DNA of 64,000 nt from Actinoplanes sp. L3-i22 (lineage in GTDB: Bacteria; Actinomycetota; Actinomycetes; Mycobacteriales; Micromonosporaceae): the NCBI RefSeq assembly GCF_019704555.1, contig NZ_AP024745.1, positions 1,360,001 to 1,424,000 of the forward strand, written 5' to 3'. Positions 58,210-64,000 of the stretch are shown here, in pieces. A model generated the notes under the pieces. It was not told where the DNA came from. It ran no database searches and saw only the letters and a program-made list of their open reading frames with translations. Positions within the stretch are counted from its first letter, which is position 1. Each line of letters begins with the position of its first letter. Made by a program: the position numbers and the translations under genes.

Positions 58210-60087
58210 GTGCCTGGACCGCTCGACCCCGGCGTGAACGTGATCGGATCGACCGATCCCAGCCGCATCCGCAACTTCTGCATCATCGCGCACATCGACC
58301 ACGGAAAGTCGACGTTGGCCGACCGGATGCTGCAGATCACCGGGGTGGTCGACCCGCGACAGATGCGGGCGCAGTACCTGGACCGGATGGACATCGAGCG
58401 TGAGCGCGGCATCACCATCAAGTCGCAGGCCGTGCGCATGCCCTGGACGGTGCGCGAGGGCGCCCGGCAGGGCGAGACCGCCGTCCTCAACATGATCGAC
58501 ACCCCGGGCCACGTGGACTTCACCTACGAGGTGTCCCGCAGCCTGGCCGCCTGTGAGGGCGCCGTGCTGCTGGTCGACGCCGCGCAGGGGATCGAGGCGC
58601 AGACTCTCGCCAACCTGTACCTGGCGATGGAGAACGACCTGCGCATCATCCCGGTGCTCAACAAGATCGACCTGCCCGCCGCGCAGCCCGAGAAGTATGC
58701 CGAGGAGCTGGCCAAGCTCATCGGCGTCGACCCGTCCGAGGTGCTGCGGGTCTCCGGCAAGACCGGCGTCGGCGTGGATCACCTGCTCGACGAGATCGTC
58801 CGGGAGCTGACCGCACCGGTCGGCGACGCCGACGCCCCGGCCCGCGCGATGATCTTCGACTCGGTGTACGACGTGTATCGCGGCGTCGTCACGTATGTCC
58901 GGGTCATCGACGGCCGGATCAGCGCCCGCGACAAGATCAAGATGATGTCCACCGGCGCCGTCCACGAGCTGCTCGAGATCGGCGTGGTCTCGCCGGAGAT
59001 GGAGAAGGCCGGCGCCCTCGGCGTCGGCGAGGTGGGCTACCTGATCACCGGTGTGAAGGACGTCCGCCAGTCCCGGGTCGGCGACACCATCACCGGCCAC
59101 AACCGGCCGGCCAAGGACGCTCTCGGCGGCTACAAGGACCCCAAGCCGATGGTCTACTCGGGGCTCTACCCGATCGACGGCTCGGACTACCCGGCGCTGC
59201 GTGACGCGCTCGACAAGCTCAAGCTCAACGACGCCGCGCTCACCTACGAGCCGGAGACGTCGGCCGCCCTCGGCTTCGGCTTCCGGGTCGGCTACCTGGG
59301 CCTGCTGCACCTGGAGATCATCGGGGAGCGGCTCGAGCGCGAGTTCAACCTCGACCTGATCTCGACCGCGCCGAACGTGGTCTACCAGGTGGTCACCGAG
59401 GACGCCAACGAGGCGACGGTCACCAACCCGAGCGAGTTCCCGGCCGGCAAGATCGCCGAGATCCACGAGCCGGTGGTGCGAGCCACGGTGCTGGTGCCGA
59501 ACGAGTACGTCGGCGCGGTCATGGAGCTCTGCCAGAGCCGCCGGGGCGCCCTGCTCGGCATGGAGTACCTGTCCGCCGAACGGGTGGAGTTGCGGTACAC
59601 CCTGCCGCTCGCCGAGATCATCTTCGACTTCTTCGACCAGTTGAAGAGCAAGACCAAGGGCTACGCCTCGCTCGACTACGAGCCCTCCGGCGAGCAGGTC
59701 GCCGATCTGGTCAAGGTGGACATCCTGCTGCACGGCGAGCCGGTGGATGCGTTCAGCGCCATCGTGCACAAGGACAAGGCCTATGCGTACGGCACGTCCA
59801 TCGCCGCCAAGCTGCAGAAACTCATCCCGCGGCAGCAGTTCGAGGTGCCCATCCAGGCGGCCATCGGATCCCGCATCATCGCCCGCGAGACGATCCGCGC
59901 GATCCGCAAGGACGTGCTGGCGAAGTGCTACGGCGGTGACATCAGCCGCAAGCGGAAGCTGCTCGAGAAGCAGAAGGAAGGCAAGAAGCGGATGAAGATG
60001 GTGGGCCGCGTGGAGGTGCCTCAGGAGGCCTTCATCGCCGCGCTCTCCACCTCCGAGGGGGCCGATCCGAAAGCCGCCAAAAAATAG
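58210..60087 (+). CDS. lepA: Elongation factor 4 (LepA)
   Basis: A 625-residue ribosome-binding GTPase. The P-loop AHIDHGKST is at 27-35, the switch block is [12 protein letters not shown], and [11 protein letters not shown] gives guanine specificity. EF-G-like domains follow, and the LepA C-terminal domain ends [19 protein letters not shown]. The GTG start gives a ~20-residue leader before the GTPase domain, as in other actinobacteria. Upstream there is only a weak GAAGAA. Confidence 0.96.
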   Translation: MPGPLDPGVNVIGSTDPSRIRNFCIIAHIDHGKSTLADRMLQITGVVDPRQMRAQYLDRMDIERERGITIKSQAVRMPWTVREGARQGETAVLNMIDTPGHVDFTYEVSRSLAACEGAVLLVDAAQGIEAQTLANLYLAMENDLRIIPVLNKIDLPAAQPEKYAEELAKLIGVDPSEVLRVSGKTGVGVDHLLDEIVRELTAPVGDADAPARAMIFDSVYDVYRGVVTYVRVIDGRISARDKIKMMSTGAVHELLEIGVVSPEMEKAGALGVGEVGYLITGVKDVRQSRVGDTITGHNRPAKDALGGYKDPKPMVYSGLYPIDGSDYPALRDALDKLKLNDAALTYEPETSAALGFGFRVGYLGLLHLEIIGERLEREFNLDLISTAPNVVYQVVTEDANEATVTNPSEFPAGKIAEIHEPVVRATVLVPNEYVGAVMELCQSRRGALLGMEYLSAERVELRYTLPLAEIIFDFFDQLKSKTKGYASLDYEPSGEQVADLVKVDILLHGEPVDAFSAIVHKDKAYAYGTSIAAKLQKLIPRQQFEVPIQAAIGSRIIARETIRAIRKDVLAKCYGGDISRKRKLLEKQKEGKKRMKMVGRVEVPQEAFIAALSTSEGADPKAAKK

Positions 60088-60091
60088 GGCG

Positions 60092-60117
60092 GTTTGATTT
60101 CTCGGGGGGTCGGGAAC
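60092..60117 (+). promoter_or_regulatory. SigB-like stress promoter of glsB
   Basis: GTTT (60092-60095), 16 bp, GGGAAC (60112-60117) matches the promoter pattern of the actinobacterial SigB/SigF stress sigma factors (GTTT then GGGTA-like). It lies right after the lepA stop and gives a leader of about 50 nt. Confidence 0.55.
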
Positions 60118-60171
60118 TCTGTTGCTCGACGGACGCAACCGAACAAGCTCCACCCCCCGAGGAGGACCTCA

Positions 60172-60447
60172 ATGACTGTCACCGGAATCATCACCGCCCT
60201 TATCGTCGGTCTGATCATCGGCGCTCTGGGTCGCCTGGTCGTACCCGGCAAGCAGAACATCCCGATCTGGCTGACCATGGTCATCGGTGTTGTCGCGGCA
60301 CTGCTCGGCACGGTGCTGGCCCGGGCCTTCGGTGTCGCCAACACCAACGGCTTCGACTGGATCGAGTTCTTCTTCCAGGTCGTTCTGGCCGCCATCGGTG
60401 TCGCCCTGACGGTCGGTATCACCGGTCGCCGTGGCCTGACCCGATAA
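60172..60447 (+). CDS. GlsB/YeaQ/YmgE family stress-response membrane protein
   Basis: A 91-residue membrane protein with three hydrophobic segments: ITALIVGLIIGALGRLVV, WLTMVIGVVAALLGTVLA and FFFQVVLAAIGVALTVGI. The family is linked to general stress, but its molecular role is unclear. The ATG has a strong GAGGAGG six bases upstream; an earlier in-frame start at 60094 is not supported. The promoter before it is of the stress type. Confidence 0.88.
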   Translation: MTVTGIITALIVGLIIGALGRLVVPGKQNIPIWLTMVIGVVAALLGTVLARAFGVANTNGFDWIEFFFQVVLAAIGVALTVGITGRRGLTR

Positions 60448-60486
60448 GCAGGACGGTTATCGGGGCGTGACCCGATAGACAGCGGA

Positions 60487-60523
60487 GAAGCGCCGGATCT
60501 CGAAAGGGGTCCGGCGCTTCTTC
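60487..60523. terminator. Terminator after glsB
   Basis: GAAGCGCCGGA (60487-60497) pairs with TCCGGCGCTTC (60510-60520), an 11-bp perfect stem, followed by TTC. It stands between glsB and the convergent sensor gene ending at 60552. Confidence 0.75.
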
Positions 60524-60551
60524 ACGTCCGTACCCAAAAATGGTTTTGATC

Positions 60552-62180
60552 TCAATAGCGGAAACGCTGCTGGGCGCTGCGGCGGTTGACCCAGGCCGGC
60601 ATCTCGCCGGTGTACTCCGCCTGCGGGTGGCGCTCGGCCGGGTCGTGGTTGCGGGTGATGTCCCGCATGGTCAGCACGAGACCCTGCACCAGACGGTCCT
60701 CGCGCAGGTCGCGATAGGTCAGCTCGACCAGCACCTGGCCCTGGTCGGCGCGCTGCAGGGCACAGTGCACCGTGCCGTCGCCGTGCGAGCGCAGCGCGTT
60801 GCGGACCCGCGCCTGGTCGTCCGGGTGGATCAGCTCGTCCAGGGTGGCCAGCGGCGGCAGCTCGGTCTGCCCGAGCACGTCCCGCAGCGCCGGGCTGGAA
60901 TACCGGATCCGCTGGTCGACGTCGATCACCGCCATCAGGTCGGCGGTGTTGCGAATCACAGCGCGCAGGTAGAGGTCGCTGTCCCGCCGGCCGACCGCCT
61001 CGACCAGGGTGATCCGGTCGAGCGCGAGCGCGGCCTGCCCGGCCAGCACCTCGAGCGCGTCGTGGCCGGTGATCAGGTCCTCCCGGCGGCCGGTGATGAC
61101 CAGCGCGCCGCCGCTGGGCCGGGCCACGTCCAGCGGCTCCAGGCGCAGCGGGCAGACCAGGATCCGGTCGTCCGGGTCGGCGGCCGGCAGCCACCAGCTG
61201 CGGTCGGCCGGGCCGGTCGGCTCCCGGGGCAGTTCGGTGACGGCCAGCTCGTCGGCGAGCGACACCCGGCGGACGGCATGGGGTGGCAGGAGCTGAGCCA
61301 CCGCCGCCCGCACCGCGGCGTCGACGGCGGGTCGGTCCGCGGCCGCGACCAGCGCCGCGGTCGCCACGCGCAGGCCCTGCTCCCGGGTCAGCGCCTGGCT
61401 GTTCTGGCGGATCGCGTCGGCCAGCCGGGTGATCGTCAGCAGCAGCGTGACCGCGCCGGTGATGGCGATCACCAGCCCGTCCTCGACCTCCCCGCGCAGC
61501 GACTCGATCAGCAGCACCGCGGGCGGCGTCGAGGCCGCCAGGGTGAGCAGCACCGACCAGCGGAACTTCCACGGGCTGTGCCGGGGCGGCGCCGGCTCGG
61601 TGAGCCGGACCATCGACGGGTGCAGCGCGGCCAGGCCCCAGCAGACGTAGAGCACCACGAACGCGGACTCGGTCATCCAGTTCTTGACCAGCGGATAGAC
61701 CAGGTCGCCGGTCAGCATCCCGAGCGCGCCGGCCAGCAACAGCCAGGCCGAGGCGTTGCGCCGGTCAGCGGCGACCAGCCGGCCGGCCACCCCGATCAGC
61801 AGCAGGTCGCCGATCACGTCGGTGGCCGAGACGGTGTGCAGCCGGTCCGAACCGATCACGAAGACCCAGACCACCAGCAGCGTCGTGCAGGTGGCGGCCA
61901 GCAGATCGATCAGCCGGGCACGGTCGCCCAGCAGCGCGCCGCCACGGGTGAACTGCAGCAGGCACAGTGCGGTGAGACCGAACATCAACAGGTAGAAGAT
62001 GTCGGCCACGTTCATCCACCGGTACGAGTAGCAGACGTCGCCTACGGCGAGGGCCGCCAAGGAGCCGGCCAGCAGCCACCACGGCGCTTGACGCGCCGGC
62101 CGATGGCGGCGCACACCGTAGGTGATCGCGCCGACGCCCCCCGCTCCCAGCAGGATCCATTCGAGCGCTCCCCAGAACAC
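60552..62180 (-). CDS. Membrane GAF-PAS sensor without output domain
   Basis: A 542-residue protein. The first ~290 residues hold about eight to ten membrane segments. A GAF-like domain follows (~295-410, ending VLAGQAALALDRI), then a PAS domain (~415-510, AVIDVDQRIRYSSPALRDVLG) and a short polar tail. Related membrane-GAF-PAS proteins usually continue with GGDEF and EAL domains; here the frame ends just after the PAS. No kinase or cyclase motif is present. The GTG start lies seven bases after the -10 of a good promoter, so the mRNA is leaderless. Confidence 0.82.
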   Translation of the reverse strand: MFWGALEWILLGAGGVGAITYGVRRHRPARQAPWWLLAGSLAALAVGDVCYSYRWMNVADIFYLLMFGLTALCLLQFTRGGALLGDRARLIDLLAATCTTLLVVWVFVIGSDRLHTVSATDVIGDLLLIGVAGRLVAADRRNASAWLLLAGALGMLTGDLVYPLVKNWMTESAFVVLYVCWGLAALHPSMVRLTEPAPPRHSPWKFRWSVLLTLAASTPPAVLLIESLRGEVEDGLVIAITGAVTLLLTITRLADAIRQNSQALTREQGLRVATAALVAAADRPAVDAAVRAAVAQLLPPHAVRRVSLADELAVTELPREPTGPADRSWWLPAADPDDRILVCPLRLEPLDVARPSGGALVITGRREDLITGHDALEVLAGQAALALDRITLVEAVGRRDSDLYLRAVIRNTADLMAVIDVDQRIRYSSPALRDVLGQTELPPLATLDELIHPDDQARVRNALRSHGDGTVHCALQRADQGQVLVELTYRDLREDRLVQGLVLTMRDITRNHDPAERHPQAEYTGEMPAWVNRRSAQQRFRY

Positions 62181-62187
62181 GCCCTAT

Positions 62188-62216
62188 TTAGTACCAGGAG
62201 GGTTGCGGACTGTCCA
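62188..62216 (-). promoter_or_regulatory. Promoter of the GAF-PAS sensor gene
   Basis: On the minus strand, TGGACA (62216-62211), 17 bp, TACTAA (62193-62188), then seven bases to the GTG. It is the closest match to a consensus housekeeping promoter in the window and predicts a leaderless transcript. Confidence 0.65.
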
Positions 62217-62296
62217 TGCTGGCGTATACGCAGCGCAATTCCAGTTGTCAGGAATGTTAACTACCGAAAGTCACCGAAAGTTGCGGAGAGTAGGGG

Positions 62297-63145
62297 TCAG
62301 CTGAAGACTTCGGCGACGACGTGGCCGTTGTCGGGGACCCCGGGTGTGGTTACTTGCTGCCACTTTCCGTCCGGGGCGTGCCATTCCAGGTTGGCGAAAC
62401 GTACCCGTTCGAGGCCGGTCGCGGAGGCGTGCGAGACCAGCCAGTGGGCGTACCGCCAGCCGGAACTCGCGGTGCTCACCGAAACTGTCAGGCCGGCCGC
62501 CTCGGTACTGGCGGTGCCGAGTTTCTTGCCCCAGTCCAGCTTCAGGCCGGCCATCAGGGCGGCCGCCGCGGCCGCGCCGCGCACCACCGGATCGCCGGTG
62601 ACCCGGCAGGCCACCGCGCCGGTGTCCTTGCCGATCAGTGCGGCGGCCAGGACGCGGGCCTCGTCGGCCCACTTCTCGTACGCGTTCGGGAACGCCGAGC
62701 GCTGCACCCGCTGCGCCGCGTCGGTGACCCGCATCGTCTCCCAGCCCTTGACCTTCTTCAGAGCGCTGTAGAACTTGCCGGCCGCGTACCTCGGGTCCTT
62801 GATCTGCTCGACCGTGCCCCAGCCCTTGCTGGGCCGCTGCTGGAAGAGGCCGACCGAGTCCCGGTCGCCGCCGTCCAGGTTCTCCAGCTTGGACTCCTGC
62901 AGGGCGGTGGCGAGCGCGACCACCACGGCCTGCTCGGGCATGTCCCGGCGGATGCCGACCGCGGCGATCGTCGCCGCGTTGGCCATCTGCACCAGGTCCA
63001 TGGTGACCTCGCCGTCGGTGCCGACCACGCACTCCGGCCCGAGGGTCGGCAGGGTGATCGCGGTGGGATCCCGGTGCAGGACGACCACCACGCTGATCAC
63101 CGCGATGAGGATGAGGGAGGCGAGCACGCCGATCGCGGTCTTCAT
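62297..63145 (-). CDS. Membrane-anchored protein with lysozyme-like domain
   Basis: A 282-residue protein with one N-terminal membrane segment (TAIGVLASLILIAVISVVVVL) and an outside domain. The block ATALQESKLENLDGGDRDSVGLFQQRP resembles the catalytic region of lytic transglycosylases, with the candidate catalytic Glu in LQESK. A second domain of ~90 residues ends in DNGHVVAEVF. I chose the ATG at 63145; a start eleven codons earlier would place GGAGGAGG inside the gene. It may trim peptidoglycan, but activity is inferred only from this motif. Confidence 0.72.
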   Translation of the reverse strand: MKTAIGVLASLILIAVISVVVVLHRDPTAITLPTLGPECVVGTDGEVTMDLVQMANAATIAAVGIRRDMPEQAVVVALATALQESKLENLDGGDRDSVGLFQQRPSKGWGTVEQIKDPRYAAGKFYSALKKVKGWETMRVTDAAQRVQRSAFPNAYEKWADEARVLAAALIGKDTGAVACRVTGDPVVRGAAAAAALMAGLKLDWGKKLGTASTEAAGLTVSVSTASSGWRYAHWLVSHASATGLERVRFANLEWHAPDGKWQQVTTPGVPDNGHVVAEVFS

Positions 63146-63208
63146 CCGTTCGCCACCTCCTCCGTGATCGGACGCCAAGCCTAGACAACGAACGCACCTA
63201 GATCATCG

Positions 63209-63979
63209 TCACTGTTTCGGGACCCAGCTCGGGTCCCGTTTCTCCTGACGTGCGGAAACGCCTTCGCGCCCCTCCGACGAGGTGAAATATCCGGCTGAAC
63301 GGTCACTCAGCTCGGCCAGTTCGGCCCGGATCGACTCGGAGCGGGCCCGCCGCAGCAGCTGCTTCGTGCCGGCCAGCGCGAGCGGACCGCCGCGGATCAG
63401 CGACGCGCAGTAGCCGGCCACCGCCGCGTCCAGCTCGGCGTCCGGCACCGCGGCTGTGACCAGCCCGATCTCCGCCGCGCGCGCCCCACCGAAGACATCG
63501 CCGGTCAGGTAGAGCTCGGCCGCCGCCCGGGGTGCCAGCCGGGGCAGCACGGTGGCGCTGATCACCGCCGGGATCACCCCGAGGCGGACCTCGGTGAACG
63601 CGAACGTGGCCGACTCGGTGCAGACCGCGAGGTCGGCGGCGCCGATCAGGCCCAGCCCGCCGGCCCGGGCCGGCCCGGCGATCCGGGCCACCACCGGTTT
63701 CGGGAACTCCCAGATCGCGGCGAGCAGGTCCGCCATCAGCTCGACCGGGAGGCGCTCGCCCGGCCTGGTGGCGGCGGTCTCCTTCAGGTCGGCGCCGGAG
63801 CAGAAGACCGGGCCGGCGTGCGAGAGCACCACCACCCGGGTGTCCGGGGCGGCGGCCGCGGCGGCCAGCGCGGTCAGCAACTCGGTGATCAGGGCGCGGG
63901 ACAGAGCGTTGCGGTTGGCGGGGCTGTCCAGCGTGAGGGTGGTCACCCCGGCCTCGGTGACGGTACGGACCAGTTCCAT
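63209..63979 (-). CDS. Enoyl-CoA hydratase/isomerase family protein
   Basis: A 256-residue crotonase-fold enzyme acting on acyl-CoA thioesters. The CoA-binding and oxyanion blocks are VFCSGADLKE and GPARAGGLGLIGAADLA, and a candidate catalytic Glu is in FAFTEVRLGVIP. Only one of the two glutamates of true hydratases is clear, since the position after the oxyanion loop is Ala/Gly, so it could be an isomerase or a related enzyme. The ATG at 63979 has AAGG eight bases upstream and is preferred to the GTG at 63988. Confidence 0.88.
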   Translation of the reverse strand: MELVRTVTEAGVTTLTLDSPANRNALSRALITELLTALAAAAAAPDTRVVVLSHAGPVFCSGADLKETAATRPGERLPVELMADLLAAIWEFPKPVVARIAGPARAGGLGLIGAADLAVCTESATFAFTEVRLGVIPAVISATVLPRLAPRAAAELYLTGDVFGGARAAEIGLVTAAVPDAELDAAVAGYCASLIRGGPLALAGTKQLLRRARSESIRAELAELSDRSAGYFTSSEGREGVSARQEKRDPSWVPKQ

Positions 63980-64000
63980 GCCCGGCACCTTAAGGCAGAC

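Overview
The window looks like a piece of the core chromosome of a high-GC actinobacterium, most likely a Micromonosporaceae member near Actinoplanes. The reasons are the very high GC content, the many GTG and TTG starts, the ATGA/GTGA stop-start overlaps, the actinobacterial gene orders (valS-folC-DUF4233-ndk, rne-rplU-rpmA-obgE, nadD-rsfS-phosphatase, comEA-comEC-holA-rpsT-lepA) and a translational ileS T-box. I see no prophage, insertion sequence, tRNA gene or CRISPR array.

Layout. 1-3.2 kb: the 3' part of a 23S rRNA gene, 5S rRNA and strong terminators. 3.2-12.1 kb: a small membrane protein, valS, folC, a DUF4233 membrane protein, a 1018-residue membrane/low-complexity/VOC fusion, and ndk. 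12.1-15.7 kb: a minus-strand operon of an ArsR-like regulator and a three-gene ABC-2 exporter. 15.7-22.7 kb: Tat-exported PhoD, T-box plus ileS, a PlsC-type acyltransferase, and a paralogue of the first membrane protein. 22.9-26.6 kb: a stress-signalling module made of an RsbQ-like hydrolase, an RsbP-like PAS-GAF-GAF-PP2C-ATPase protein and a STAS antagonist. 26.6-36.5 kb: radical SAM protein and its DUF2344 partner, RNase E/G, a lipoprotein, L21, L27, Obg and a GNAT acetyltransferase. 36.5-40.2 kb: trpS, preceded by a tryptophan leader-peptide attenuator, and a divergent M1 aminopeptidase. 40.3-46.6 kb: hybrid histidine kinase, nadD, rsfS, phosphatase, lipoprotein, degV, and two minus-strand genes. 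46.7-58.1 kb: comEA, comEC, an acyltransferase, holA, a repeat-bearing membrane protein, rpsT, then APH-like, DUF4240 and MOSC genes set among short tandem repeats. 58.2-64 kb: lepA, a GlsB-type stress membrane protein, an orphan membrane GAF-PAS sensor, a lysozyme-like membrane-anchored protein and an enoyl-CoA hydratase.

How it fits together. Most genes serve translation (rRNA, three aminoacyl-tRNA synthetases, L21, L27, S20, Obg, RsfS, LepA, a PrmC relative). Two of the synthetase genes carry RNA-level control: the ileS T-box and the trpS attenuator with leader peptide MRVSRNNWWQP. A second theme is stress signalling: the RsbQ/RsbP/STAS module, and a glsB gene behind a GTTT-N16-GGGAA promoter of the SigB type. 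The least ordinary parts are the trpS leader, the rewired RsbQ/RsbP module, the VOC fusion, the paired membrane proteins sharing a CxWADHGS signature, and the cluster of tandem repeats of different periods between 54 and 58 kb.
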